Below the pieces are notes generated by a model that saw only the letters and a program-made list of their open reading frames with translations, made no database searches and had not been told where the DNA came from. Positions 1 to 11,837 of a stretch of 64,000 nt of DNA are shown here, in pieces; the first letter of the stretch is position 1; each line of letters begins with the position of its first letter. The position numbers and the translations under genes are program-made. Source of the stretch: Chaetoderma sp. LZ-2023a (lineage: Eukaryota; Mollusca; Caudofoveata; Chaetodermatida; Chaetodermatidae); assembly GCA_034401795.1 (NCBI GenBank), contig CM067359.1, forward strand, positions 144,528,233 to 144,592,232, given 5' to 3'.

Positions 1-2114
1 ATTATATCAACATCGGGTTGAATTAGCAAAAGATGCAATGCGGCATCTGTAAAGAGGCATGCTCTTAATGTCTTTGTGTAAGCTTTTCCCGCCATTATCC
101 TAGGTAGGGAATTCCTAGCATACACGGTTGCCCACAAATCATCGATCCCACTCCCCTCCATGATCTTACAGCCCGCTCCAAGAAAGGACATTAGTTGGTG
201 GAAGCCACGCAGCCTTATATACATGTTCCTAAACTGTGGATGAGTGTCTTGCTTAATTTTGTAGCTTTTTAAGTACAATGGCTGGTCAAATGTTATGGTT
301 GCGCAACACAGTCCTGCCTTTAGGGATTGGGACTGCACATACATGATGGTACTATATACAGCTTCATTTGTTCCTGGATTCAAATTGTTGCATGCCGTTA
401 TTTCAGACATGAACCCCTGCCAGTTTGGTGGCTGACTTGTGAGAAGGCTAGAGAACAACCACAATGTGTCTAATTGACCGTGCATAGCAATAGGTAAGCT
501 GATGGGGTTAATGGTCTTTATCCTTACATCTGCCATTAGGGATTTATTAGAAGACGTGTAGGGTAGCATGAAGCTCCCAAAATCACCAGCTTCTTTGATC
601 TCATCAGCAGTTATAGTTTTACGACATATTGCCCCAACTTGGTTAGCCCTGCTTTCGGTTGATGCCATTGTTTGACACGTAATGATCCCCATCACATGCG
701 TTGTATCGTGACCAGAAATCGTGTCCTCGTTGTAATCAAAATTGTCAGCTACCCATTGACAGAAACCCCCTCCATCCTTCTTCTCCACGAGCCCAAGACA
801 CAGGGCTTCAACGGATGTGCTTGCAACTGCAGATCTCTGAAATGCAATTACCTGGTCATAGGAAGCACTGAGTCCCAGGGATGAGAGCATATCTATGATA
901 ACACGGGAGCGGGTAGACTTGCGGATGAACAAACCAATGGACAGAAGCAGTGGTGATACAAATGATTGCTTTCCAACAGCTTGCATGATAACATGACATA
1001 CAGATACCATCTTAAGTTTATTTTTCAACTTGGCCGATTCACTACGAGGTTCAGAATAGATACATGAAATAAGATGTTTCAATGTATCTGGCACCTCGAT
1101 TTCAAGCTTTTCAAGGTCTAAACTGGACGGTTCTGGATACACATCTGATGGTTGATCAATATCTTTAATTGTTTGATTAATCATAGATCCCACCAGTCGA
1201 ACAAGTCGCATAGTTTCATCACTCTCGTCACTGGTTGATGCTACATATGATTCGTGTATGATAGAAGATACTCTATCAGTCAATGTGACCACGCTTGTCT
1301 TGCCTTCAACCTGGGATTTTGTCACATCTGTCCCAAATCGGCCGAGCAGACGATGCTGGACATGCTTTATGCTATATGCGGGTACACCATTTGGCAAGTA
1401 GGTGGTCAATTGCGTACGAAGGTCGTGTAAAGTGAACTGGCGCTGTTGCTGTTCTGGTGCTGTTAGCCAATTGCATAGATGGTTAAAGTCCACATCATTC
1501 ATTTCATCAAAGTTCCGGGCATTACTTCCAGAAGCACCACACGAACTGATGTTTCTACAAGAGATGAATTCTTGCATACATTGACGATGATCTTTGGCTT
1601 TAACAGCACATAGGTCACCTGCAAAAAGTATTCTTGCTTTAACATCATTCGCTAATGAATCATGCCTTTTGCCACATGCGTTTAACAAGGTTCCCTGGAC
1701 TACACTGAGTTTACCCTTACTAACATATTCAATATTGCTTATGTGAGAATGCCGTTCAGGGTGACGGCGGACAGCATCAAAGTCGAGCTCTTCAGCACAT
1801 ATCAAACAATGAGTATGGTAATCATAATGATTAGATTCGGAGCGCAGTGTAGGGGTAGATGGTCGCACTCCTTCATCGTTTCTGTTTTGCTGCTGCACGT
1901 TTGCAATATTTCTAGGCAACGTGTAATTTGTGTAGCATTTATCGTGTACATAATGTTCGTTCGACGGAGATAGTTTCAAATCAATACCATCTCCACGAAG
2001 CTTTGAAGCGTCAAGCAGCGTTGAAAGCCCTTTATGACTAAGTTTTCTAGAACTGCTGCTATCATGGGAAACATTACATACAACACATGTTTTTTCTTGC
2101 GTAGGGTCAGACAT
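1..2114 (-). CDS. Nuclease-CXC mobile-gene family protein, N-terminal 704 residues (copy A, runs off the left edge)
   Basis: An open frame starts at the ATG at 2114-2112 and reads to base 3 without any stop, 704 codons, and continues beyond the window. The product begins MSDPTQEKTCVVCNVS. Cys10/Cys13 with His57/Cys60 (VHDKC) look like one zinc site, and Cys103/Cys106 (HCLICAEE) begin a second. The last ~150 residues (motifs ITFDQPLYLKSYKI, IRLRGFHQLMSFLGAG, MAGKAYTKTLRA) align by eye, in the same order, with the broken copy at 14.6-15.3 kb (ITFDLVIYVKVKEIQW, IRLGGFHIALNYLAVIG, LKGKSYNRGVRA). Copy B continues into a nuclease-like domain and a CXC motif, so those are expected left of this window. 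The family is multi-copy in many invertebrate genomes as I recall it; its function is unproven. An intact frame of this length beside a decayed paralogue suggests a recent mobile copy or a domesticated gene. I chose the first ATG; 5' exons cannot be excluded. Confidence 0.8.
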   Translation of the reverse strand, partial: MSDPTQEKTCVVCNVSHDSSSSRKLSHKGLSTLLDASKLRGDGIDLKLSPSNEHYVHDKCYTNYTLPRNIANVQQQNRNDEGVRPSTPTLRSESNHYDYHTHCLICAEELDFDAVRRHPERHSHISNIEYVSKGKLSVVQGTLLNACGKRHDSLANDVKARILFAGDLCAVKAKDHRQCMQEFISCRNISSCGASGSNARNFDEMNDVDFNHLCNWLTAPEQQQRQFTLHDLRTQLTTYLPNGVPAYSIKHVQHRLLGRFGTDVTKSQVEGKTSVVTLTDRVSSIIHESYVASTSDESDETMRLVRLVGSMINQTIKDIDQPSDVYPEPSSLDLEKLEIEVPDTLKHLISCIYSEPRSESAKLKNKLKMVSVCHVIMQAVGKQSFVSPLLLSIGLFIRKSTRSRVIIDMLSSLGLSASYDQVIAFQRSAVASTSVEALCLGLVEKKDGGGFCQWVADNFDYNEDTISGHDTTHVMGIITCQTMASTESRANQVGAICRKTITADEIKEAGDFGSFMLPYTSSNKSLMADVRIKTINPISLPIAMHGQLDTLWLFSSLLTSQPPNWQGFMSEITACNNLNPGTNEAVYSTIMYVQSQSLKAGLCCATITFDQPLYLKSYKIKQDTHPQFRNMYIRLRGFHQLMSFLGAGCKIMEGSGIDDLWATVYARNSLPRIMAGKAYTKTLRACLFTDAALHLLLIQPDVDI

Positions 2115-2800
2115 AATTGTACTAAACCATTAATTAGCATGAACAATGTGATTTTGATTCTATATATTTATCGTTTTATAATTGAATCGACTTAACTTAC
2201 TTCAAGTAACATTTTCTAAATTTACCCCGGACTACATATTATTGTAATAGTAAGAATAATAGCGTTAGGAATATTTATATCATTGACTGCATAGTTGCGA
2301 TCAACATGCTGTCCATATGTGTAACTCTCTCCGTCAGATCTTTAAAAAAACTGGCCATACATTGATGTACCATGTTCTGGAATTCATGTATCAAATCATA
2401 TATGGTTGTTATAGACAGGTTTTACTGATTAATTTTAATTTACATTAGTATGTCTGACAGGTTATCTGACTGGGATCTGTTGTCATGTACACAATTGACA
2501 ATAGCAATTGTCAGTAGGTCTAATTTTATAAAATTCTCAACAGATTACCTATTTATGCTAAATATTTTTCACATTTCGTTCCCTAACATCAAAGGGTTAA
2601 AAATCAGGTTTCCCAAAGTGTGAATTTGTGAGAATTTCTTGTGTAGACTCTGGACAGTCATAAAAAGTGTTTGGAACACAAAATCGTCTGTTATACAAAA
2701 TGTCCGGGTTAGCCTATGTTTCTGTTGATTTCTACTGGACTAATGAAGAATACATATAAAAACAATTTTCAAAATGGACATTTTCTGTAATAATCAATAC
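2115..2800. other. AT-rich upstream region of copy A, no gene seen
   Basis: No open frame or recognisable motif. It should hold the promoter of the minus-strand gene starting at 2114, but I see no clear TATA box or terminal repeat of a transposon. Confidence 0.5.
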
Positions 2801-2804
2801 CAAG

Positions 2805-3865
2805 TTTGGTGACCACATGTGAAAAAGTCTCACTCTAACCCTAACCCTAACTCTTATGATAAAACTATGGCTCGGAGAAACATTTTCTGTCATATCCAGT
2901 CGACCATGAAAAGTAGGTCAGCATGACCTACTTTTCATACTGTGCATACCTTCTCCCTAAGATGCATCTACATGCCAAGTTTGGTGACCATATGTGAAAA
3001 AGTCTTGAAACTATGGCCTGGACAAACATTTTCTGTGATATTCAGTCGACCATGAAAAGTAGCAGCATGACCTACTTTTCATACTTCTCCCTAAGATGCA
3101 TCCACATACCAAGTTTGGTGACCATATGTGTAAAAAGTCTTGAAACTATGGCACAGACAAACATTTTCTGTGATATTCAGTCGACCATGAAAAGTAGGTC
3201 AGTATGACCTACAGTTGGCCTGCTTTTTGTACTCCGCACACCTCGCTAAGATGCATCCACATAGCAAGTTTGGTGATGATATGTGCAAATGTCTTGAAAC
3301 TATGGCACGGACAAACATTTTCTGTGATATTCAGTCGACCATGAAAAGTAGGTCAGCATGACGTACTTTTGACCTACTTTTCTACTCGGCACACCTTCTC
3401 CCTAAGATGCATCGACATACCAAGCTTGGTGAGTACATGTGCAGTCTTGAAACTATGCCCCGGATAAACATTTTCTGTTATATTCAGTCGACCATGAAAA
3501 GTAGGTAAGCATGACCTACTTTTGCCCTACTTTTCATACTCCGCACACCCTCTCCCTAAGATGCATCCACATACCAAGTTTGGTGACCACATGTGAAAAA
3601 GCCTTGGAATTATGCCCCGGACAAACATTTTCTGTAATATTCAGTCGACCATGAAAAGTAGGTCAGCATGACCTACTTTTCATACTTCGCACACCTTCTC
3701 CGTAAGATGCATCCACATACCAAGTTTGGTGACCATATGTGAAAAAGCCTTGAAACTATGCCCCGGACAAACTTATATGGTGAATGGACGGACGGACGGA
3801 CGGATGGACTGACAAAGCGGCGACTATATGCTCCCGAGAATTTTTTTCCGGGGAGCATAAAAAGG
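2805..3865 (+). mobile_element. Helitron/HINE-like repeat with ~150-bp internal units (family R1)
   Basis: About six units of 135-157 bp recur (CAGTCGACC anchor at 2897, 3043, 3178, 3332, 3485 and 3642). Most units carry their own palindrome, GAAAAGTAGGTCAGC with TGACCTACTTTTC. After the last partial unit come a GGAC microsatellite (about 3787-3806), then a hairpin (ATGCTCCC ... GGGGAGCAT, about 3828-3859), then TAAAAAG. Internal tandem units plus a 3' hairpin and no ORF fit a non-autonomous Helitron or Helentron-associated element; that assignment is inference. The 5' boundary is uncertain. Confidence 0.6.
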
Positions 3866-4755
3866 TTGATTGGCAGCTCTCCCGGTGATTTAGATGACGT
3901 TTCCTACCTCCAGCAGTTCCTATTTCCTAGTTCCTTATTTTTAGAAAATAAGGAACTAAAATACGACAAGTACACGTATTGATGCAAGGCATCAATGGCA
4001 AATTGCGTGGCCGGAGATTATTATAATTCAAGTTGAGTTTCAAATTCATTTTTATATATAATATACAATTTTCCGTAGCACAACAGGTTGTCCATCAAAG
4101 ACAGTGACTATATCTAGACCTTGGACCCATATATAGATCAAAAAACAAATTAAACATGTAAACATGGCACGGCACTATATAATATAGGAAGACATGAGCT
4201 TCAAGTTAAGTTCAATGTACTATAAAGATATAGCCATTAGACATGTGATAAATTGACAATATATTTGCAGGACAGAGAGAAATTTGTTTATCTTGATATA
4301 TTAACATTCAGTATTGCATAGGTTCTGACTATCATTTACAGTTTCTTACCTTTCCCATGTAGTGCTGATGGAGGTTGCGATTGTAATAATAATAGTTTCT
4401 TGGTAGTTTCATATCTTTAAGATGGTTGTAATGGCGTCGGCCTTGGATAGGATTGGCTATGGGCTATAGGAAGAAGCAGATTGTATTTTTTAGCAGTCCA
4501 TCCATCTTTCCATCCATCTTGTTGACCATTTGCGTAAATTCTGGAGTTTTATGTTTGATAATTCAGATTCTATCGGGAGCTAAATTATAGGATATATAGA
4601 CAGATTTTCACATTATTGCAAGAAATATTTGATGATAGAATTGTGCAATATCAAGTGAGTTCTAGATGGTATTATGCTCGAAAGCCTGGTTACAAACTGA
4701 GTGCAGAGATTCTGATACTGAATATATAGTAAATTATTAGTATTTGAAAACTGCA
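3866..4755. other. AT-rich intergenic DNA
   Basis: No gene, RNA or strong repeat recognised. Confidence 0.4.
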
Positions 4756-4757
4756 AG

Positions 4758-5580
4758 TTGTGACTAAATTGCGTATTTCGAAATTACTTCAAAGTATAAT
4801 TTTTTAACCTCTATACTTTATTAGCACATTCATATATATCTATGTAAACATATCAGTGAAATTCTGGAGCCAAACCTATTACAAGCAATATGCCAGGACT
4901 TATCGACATCTATCCAATTGTGGCTAATGTGAGCCAACTATCTTTGAATGGGGAGATATTGTGAATAAGTAACTGCATGGATATACTTGGTAATTATGAT
5001 ATTATTTGCTGGTAGAATCGGGAAATCTCTCGCACAGCACTAGTACATAATAATGCATATTGAGTTCTGTATGGCTAAGTGTTCGAAAACTGGTTACAAA
5101 CAGAGTACATAGATATCAGTACATAAATTATTGGCATCTGACAACTTTTGGTTACTACTAAGTTGTGTATTATAAAATTACTTTATGGTGGAATTTTTTC
5201 AATCGTTACTATATTAACGTATTTATATATCTACCTGGCATTTTGGGGGCAAACTTATTACAGACAGTAGGCTACCGAAAACCATGGATCTGCCAAAACT
5301 TGTGCAAATTTTTGCCATGGAATTGTGTGCTACGAAATTACTTCATGGTAGACATTTTTAACCTTGATACTTTATTAGCGTATTCATATACCGATCTGAC
5401 CATATGTATGAATTTCTAACCGAATATGAGCCAAACTTATTGCAGACAGTATGGTACTGAAAATCACTGATCTGTCAAGATTTAAGCCAATTTTCGGTAT
5501 GGAATTGCAGACTATGGAATTATTTCATTGTAGAATTTGTTTTAATTATGACTATAGCTAACAATGGTATGATACCATAT
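4758..5580 (+). repeat. Diverged tandem repeat, ~170-bp units
   Basis: Units near 4762, 5160, 5326 and 5506 share blocks resembling GAAATTACTTCATGGTAGA, then CTTTATTAGCGTATTCATAT, then AAACTTATTACAGACAGTA. Identity is low, indicating an old array. The short ORFs over it show no coding pattern. Confidence 0.5.
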
Positions 5581-5865
5581 TGTTTACAGCTGAATGTAAT
5601 TTAGGCTAAATTATACTTTTTAAACTCAAGTTTATGTGGGTGAAAATCTGGGGCTGAGCATAACCTACAGACAATAGGACAGTGAAGACTGTGAATTGGC
5701 TAAAATTTATACACTATCTCGAATGTTCAGCCCATTGTTTTATGCTATAATACATACGGGAAATGAAACAGACACAGCACCTGGTATTGTCGTCATAATA
5801 TACTAAACCTTTACTGTCTAAATTTGGTGAAGAATGTTAAAATATTTAGATATTGAATGTCCATT

Positions 5866-5955
5866 TGCAGGCCAAGAGAAGACTGTTTTTGCGGATTTGC
5901 CACTGGAATCTGGAATGACTGTCTCGAGAGTCATTCCAGTGGTACATTATCAAGA
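5866..5955. repeat. Palindromic MITE-like repeat, family P2
   Basis: Arms GCCAAGAGAAGACTG and CCACTGGAATCTGGAATGAC face GTCATTCCAGTGG around a short centre with CTCGAG. It is one of about ten P2 copies in the window. Confidence 0.6.
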
Positions 5956-6067
5956 ACTGTTTCCTCATGGCATGCAATTTGACATGGCTCAAGATCACTG
6001 TAGGGGTCGGTTTGACCAGCTATGTCATGAGGTGGTTAAAATACAATAAGAGATGATGATAGGCCTA

Positions 6068-6150
6068 TGAATATTTTAAAACTAATTTGACTAGATGCTG
6101 TCGGTGCTTATAGCAGCAGCGCAGTTAAATTAGTTTCAAAATATTCAACA
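6068..6150. repeat. Palindromic MITE-like repeat, family P1
   Basis: Left arm TGAATATTTTAAAACTAATT, right arm AATTAGTTTCAAAATATTCA, with a GC-rich centre. P1 is the commonest dispersed repeat here. Confidence 0.7.
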
Positions 6151-6629
6151 AAATGTTTATTAAATAGTAAAGACATACAATTCGCACAGCGTACAGCCTT
6201 TTCAACGTTCCTGATAGGCATAGCTACGTCATTCATTACGTATTTTGACTGTAACATCATTTAGCCTACATGTGACATAATTGATTATGACATCAACACT
6301 TGCGTGACAGGGTGGATAACTTATACCTTCTTTCCATAAGAGAATCGGTCCATTGTGATTGGGTCTACATGCATCTGGCAGGGGAATGCTAACTATCTGA
6401 ATGCTCTTGCTAAAATATGTGGTCACTTATTAGAAGTGGGTGGACCACACATTACTAAGTGGTATTTAATGTTTACGTTTAATGATCAAATTTGTTCATG
6501 ACAATTTCAAAGGTGGGGTCCATTTCTATCTAAGCTCTGTGTGTTCTTTCGGCTTGTTGGAATCAATTTATAAACTTTGATTCACGACTTCCCAGAATCC
6601 CAATTTCAAGGTAACTATACAGGTATGGT

Positions 6630-6732
6630 GTTGAATATCCTGAAACTAATTTGACTGGGTGCTTTTGCTGCCTATGGTCGTAACAGTGCTCGGTCAAAGT
6701 GCCTGGTCAAATTAATTTCAAAATATTCAACA
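6630..6732. repeat. Palindromic MITE-like repeat, family P1
   Basis: Begins GTTGAATATCCTGAAACTAA and ends TTTCAAAATATTCAACAG. Further half copies follow at about 6886-6925 and 6961-6995. Confidence 0.65.
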
Positions 6733-7344
6733 GAATCTTGATTAAAAAGTAAAGACATAAAACTTGTACACTTGACAGACTATTCAATATTCACGATGGA
6801 GCTAGAGACGTCATTCACTAAGCATTTTGACTATGACGCCTGTGAAGCTTTTATAGGACGCAATTGATAATGGTAAAAAAACATACAATGCCCAGGAAAA
6901 TTAGTTTCAAATTTTTAACAAAATGTTGATTAAATACTAAGGCCATACAATTCGTACAATTCCCAGTCAAATTAGTATCAACATATTTTGTTGAATATTG
7001 TCTGTATGTCCAGATGTTGGATCTGTCAATAAAGATCGTTTGCTTGCTTAGTTTTTTAACACACTGGCAACGCGATGACATCAATTTCTGTGCTAACCTC
7101 CCCTACGAAGTGCACCCGTTAGTTTACTTTGTTGATCATCATTTCCCAGGTCAGGGATTGAACCGTCATCCTGAAATTCCACATAGCATCAGCAACCCAG
7201 ACATCTTTCCGCTGGATCACCGCACCAAGACAAGAATCGGATATACTGATACACTGCCGAATTCATATGAGACTATCTTTTGAATGCACACCGTATGGTG
7301 TATTCTATGCCCTCACCCGCTCTCCATCACGACACTGGTAGTAG

Positions 7345-7345
<1 letters not shown>

Positions 7346-7378
<33 letters not shown>
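7346..7378 (+). repeat. (GATT)n microsatellite
   Basis: About eight uninterrupted GATT units. The 340 bp before it could be a degraded repeat with this tail, but I cannot identify it. Confidence 0.85.
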
Positions 7379-7572
7379 AAATCCCAGGGACTAAATCGTA
7401 GACATAAAATTTGTACACTTGATGGATTATTCAATGTTCCTGATGAAGCTATTTACATCATTCATCACGTATTTTGATTGTGACGTCATCCTACATATGA
7501 CGTAAATAATTATGACGGCATACGCTTGGGTGACAGATCCGATCTATCAATTATCATAGAGATAACCTATGC

Positions 7573-7671
7573 CCATTTGCAGACCAAGGGGCCGTTGTTT
7601 TTGGTACGTTACCATTGGAATGATAGGCTCAGTTATCGAGACAGTCATTCCAGTGGTAAATTTTCAAAAAA
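7573..7671. repeat. Palindromic MITE-like repeat, family P2
   Basis: Arms CATTTGCAGACCAAG..., ACCATTGGAATGA and GTCATTCCAGTGGTAAATTT surround the centre. Confidence 0.6.
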
Positions 7672-7964
7672 TGCCTACCTGTTATATGTAAATGGTAGTT
7701 TCTCAAGATTACTACAGAAGCCATTTTGGCCAGTTTGATCGGGACGAGTGTTGAAGTGGAGGTTAAGAGATGTACGTGGGTACAGTGGGACAGATCACAA
7801 TACTATTTTATTTCTGATACAAATGTACAGTCAGCAATTATCCCCGGTCACCAGCTAGTAGTGAAACTATAGCCCCAATAGTGCGGGTATGCGTTTAATC
7901 CGCACGAGAAATTAAGACAATATATCCTAAATCTACGATTCCAGTCTAAATAGAGACGCTCTAG

Positions 7965-7967
<3 letters not shown>

Positions 7968-8061
<94 letters not shown>
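7968..8061. repeat. (TA)n microsatellite
   Basis: Nearly 100 bp of pure TA dinucleotide. Confidence 0.95.
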
Positions 8062-8063
<2 letters not shown>

Positions 8064-8139
8064 CTCTCGTTAGTGTTAGGAGATCTGGCGAGAACGTGAA
8101 TGACCACAATCCCTAGTGAAAAATGGCAGCACCGGCAAG

Positions 8140-8810
8140 GGACCTCTTCAGTCTTAGCTATGCCCCGCTCACCTCTAGCTAAGCTCCACCCACACTTCGC
8201 AGTGTTCGGAATGATCGATCCCCGTGAATGTCCCGACTATCAATTTCCTAAAATCTATACAGGCAAGGCGTTGAATATTTTGTAACTAATTTGACTGGGT
8301 GCTGTTGCTGTCTATGGCAGCAACAGCACCCAGTCAAATTAGTTTCAAAATATTCAACAGAATATGTATTAAATAGTAGACATGTAATTCTTACAACACC
8401 TCATAGTCCGTCTTCAATGGACCTTTCCAATTGTATCCTTCGATTATATGACGCCATATGACATCATAGCCAACTAAGTGACGTGCATACCGACATCTTA
8501 ATCATTACGTCAAAAATGATTCTATTTGGCTCGTCCAACAGGTTGTAAGAAATGTATGTCTGCTATTTAATAAACATGCTGTTTAATATTTTGAAACTAA
8601 TTTAACTGGGCGCTGTTGCTGCCGTAAGCAGCAACAGCACCCTTACGGCAGCAACAGCACTGAGTCAAATTAGTTACAAAATATTTAACAGCTTACCTGT
8701 ATAGTTTTCTGGAAATTGATAGTCATGTGTTTCAGGGACCGACCGATCTCAACACAAGCGAGGTGTGGGTGGAGCTTAGCTAGAGGTGGGCGGGGACTAA
8801 CTGAAACTGG
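8140..8810. mobile_element. Fold-back element with nested P1 palindromes
   Basis: P1 palindromes lie at 8270-8360 and 8581-8692. Outside them 8150-8270 (CACCTCTAGCTAAGCTCCAC, then CTATACAGGC) is the inverted complement of 8690-8800 (ACCTGTATAG, then GTGGAGCTTAGCTAGAGGTG). The P1 palindrome thus sits inside a longer inverted repeat of ~110-bp arms. No ORF; non-autonomous. Confidence 0.6.
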
Positions 8811-10045
8811 AAAGGTCCATTATGCGTTCGTGACGTACTTGTCTAAGTCATTCATGACGGCATAATGACGTTATTGATTATGATGTTATTCTACACGTCC
8901 CCTCGTTGATTACGACGTCATGTGATGGATGGACAATGTGGAAAGGTCCATTCTAGACACAACCAAGTGAATGGGTAGCGTTGAGCGGCCACGGAGAGAT
9001 GATAGGCCTACACGCACATTCGTCATAGTCGTCGTGATTTATATACATACTTTGACCCATGACTTCCCAGAATCCCCTTTTCACGGTAACTATGGAGGCG
9101 AGCTGTTGAATATTTTGGAACTAATTTGGCTGCTGCTTGTTAATTAGTAACGCTCTTCAATTCGTACAGCTGAAGGACTTTTAATGTTCCTGTTAGACGC
9201 AGCTACGCCAGTCAATACGTATTTTGACTGTGACGTCACCTACCTGGGAACTAATTGATCCTTCGATTATATGACGTATGCTGACATCATAATCATTACG
9301 TCATAAATGATTCTATTTGGCTCGTCTTTAACTCTTAATCGTCCAACCCGTTGTAAGAATTGTATGTCTGCTATTTAATAAACATGCTATTTAATATTTT
9401 GAAACTAATTTGACTGGGCGCTGTTGCTGCCGTAAGCAGAAACAACACCCAGTCAAATTAGTTTCAAAATATTTAACAGCTTACCTGTATAGTTTTCTGT
9501 AAATTGATAGTCAGGTATTTCAGGGATCGATCGATCCCAACACGAGAGGTGTGGGTGGAGCTTAGCTAGATGTGGGCGGGGACTAACTGACACTGGAAAG
9601 GTCCATTATGCGTCCGTGACGTACTTGTCTAAGTCATTCATGACGTCATTGATTATGATGTCATTCTACGCGTCACGTAGTTGATTATGACATCATGTGA
9701 TGGATGGATAATGTGAAATGGTCCATTCTAGACACAACCAAGTGAGTGTGTAGCGCTGAGCGGCCACGGAGAGATGATAGGCCTACACGCTCATCCTTCG
9801 TTGTCGTCGTGATTTATATACATACTTTGAACCATGACTTCCCAGAATCCCATTTCACGGTAACTATGGGGGGTGAGCATTCGAATATTTTGGAGACTAA
9901 TTTGACTGGGTGCTGCTGCTTATTAAATAGTAAAGCTCTTCAATTCGTACAGCTGAAGGACTTTTCAATGTTCCAGTTGGACATAGCTACGCCAGCCATT
10001 ACGTATTTTGACTGTGACGTCACCCTACCTGGGAGGGGTTGATAA
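8437..10045 (+). repeat. ~810-bp tandem duplication containing P1 repeats
   Basis: Copy 1 (about 8437-9245) and copy 2 (about 9251-10045) both run from CCTTCGATTATATGACG through a P1 palindrome (8581-8692 and 9388-9480), then GTGGAGCTTAGCTAGA, to TGACTGTGACGTCACC and TACCTGGGA. Small indels separate them. Neither copy has a supported gene. Confidence 0.65.
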
Positions 10046-11216
10046 TTGGTTATAACGGCAAGGCTCTATAATATCTGATCGCTCTTGCTAAAATATGTGT
10101 CCGCTTATTAGAAGTGATTCGACTGATTAGGCTACGTTATACAGCTCATAAATAAGTTAATGTACTTACAAAACATAAACAGAAATTCTGTCTTGTTTTG
10201 CAAACATGTTAATTTATTCTTTAGATGTTCTATACCATCCAGTAGGCGGTTTTACAGTGCAGCTCATACATGCACTATATTTGCAAAGAAAATAGAAATT
10301 CTACCTTGCTTTGAAAACGTGTTAATTTATTTTTGAGGTCTTCTATACCAAACGGTCAGGTTTCACGGAAACTGGGAGATAAAAAAGGGAGATAAAAAAA
10401 CCTCTAACCATTATCTTTCTGCTTTCAAAGGCTAGGCCTAGTTGTTTCACGGTCAGTACAAGAAAGATTTGTGTAGATTATGTAAACAATAATGCTGAAA
10501 ATTGTCTACATGTGTACAGCAACAGTTTACGGCAGCAGTTTCCAAAATGAATACAAGTTATCATATGTAGATAAATGTTTGTAATTTCAGCGATGTATGC
10601 GTTAGGTTTTAACGCATTTCTGTCATTCTTACCGCCTCTCAGTATTACCCCTATTTATTTTTACCGTAGATTTGTAGTTCCGTATTTTGCATGCTATTTA
10701 AGCAGAATTTCTATTTCAATTAACAAAAAAATAATTTACTTAAGTTTTGGAGGCTATATACATATCTGATCTTCTGCGTCAGATGTCAGTCAGTCAGTGA
10801 AGATCCAGCGGTCGAGACATCTATCCCATTCCCCCATAGTGAGCGTATGCGCATGAGCGATCAAGCCAATATATATCCTAAATCTATGGTTCCAACTAAA
10901 AATAGAGGCACGCTCTATCTATCTCTCTAGTTAGCTGTTGGAGACCACAATCCTTTGCGCAAAATGGCCGCGCCTATACGCAATTCTAGACACAACCCGA
11001 ATATATGCGTAGCCGTGAGCGGCCACGCAATAATTGGTTTAATATAAGTAAATGGCCTATGGTCAGCAATGCCAAGATGCCTCAGCCTCGTAAATGTTAG
11101 CAATATGATCTAGGTGACTGACTGCGCCTATACCGCCATTCAGTGACTTTCAGTGACTGGCCCTTTAAGTTGGTAAAAAATAAGTAAAGGAGGCGGTATG
11201 GGGAGAGAGGGGGGAA

Positions 11217-11220
<4 letters not shown>
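10046..11220. other. Non-coding region with weak short repeats
   Basis: Two ~118-bp related units at about 10165 and 10285 (AGAAATTCTRYCTTGYTTTG, then ATGTTCTATACCA-like). Nothing else recognised. Confidence 0.4.

Positions 11221-11286
<66 letters not shown>
11221..11286 (+). repeat. (GA)n microsatellite
   Basis: Pure AG/GA run of 66 bp. Confidence 0.95.
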
Positions 11287-11288
<2 letters not shown>

Positions 11289-11830
11289 TGCGTGTTCTTG
11301 TTCTTGAAACATCTAAAACACAACACTGTACAAGTTACCTACTTGAAATCAAGACGATGACGTCACAACATCCCATGACCCATTCCAGTTTAGCTACTTG
11401 GAATTACCGAACAGAAACCAATAGGCTTTTATTGCTCTTTATTTATCACTATATCTACAAGATTCTACATCTATGGATATGCTGAAACTTGTAAATTTAC
11501 AGTTAATGCAATGTTCTGTTCTGGTTTTTTTTATCTACCTCCAATTGGTTGGAGCACCCACATGCGTGGTAATTGTACATAACACTTCTATGGTATACTA
11601 TATATGCAACGTATTTACAATCGGCTAACACAATTTGAGTCGTGCATGAAGAAACACATAAAACTATTCTATTTGTCAAAGTTCAGCGACGCATGCAAGA
11701 AAGTTCATTAAAGTGCATACGTCCACAGCATTCAGATATTAAGTAAGAAAATAGAGTACAGGCGAAAACACAGCAAAATCATACTTTTCGATGTCTGGTA
11801 TTTAGAGTTCAGAATGTAAGTTCTACCGGA
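11287..11830. other. Non-coding, no feature recognised
   Basis: No supported ORF or repeat. Confidence 0.4.
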
Positions 11831-11837
11831 ATGTAAG

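Noticed and set aside
2832-2853. Interstitial telomere-like CCCTAA repeats
   Set aside because: Only two or three units, too short to mean anything.
11097-11312. Ser-Leu repeat ORF
   Set aside because: Translation of the (GA)n microsatellite.
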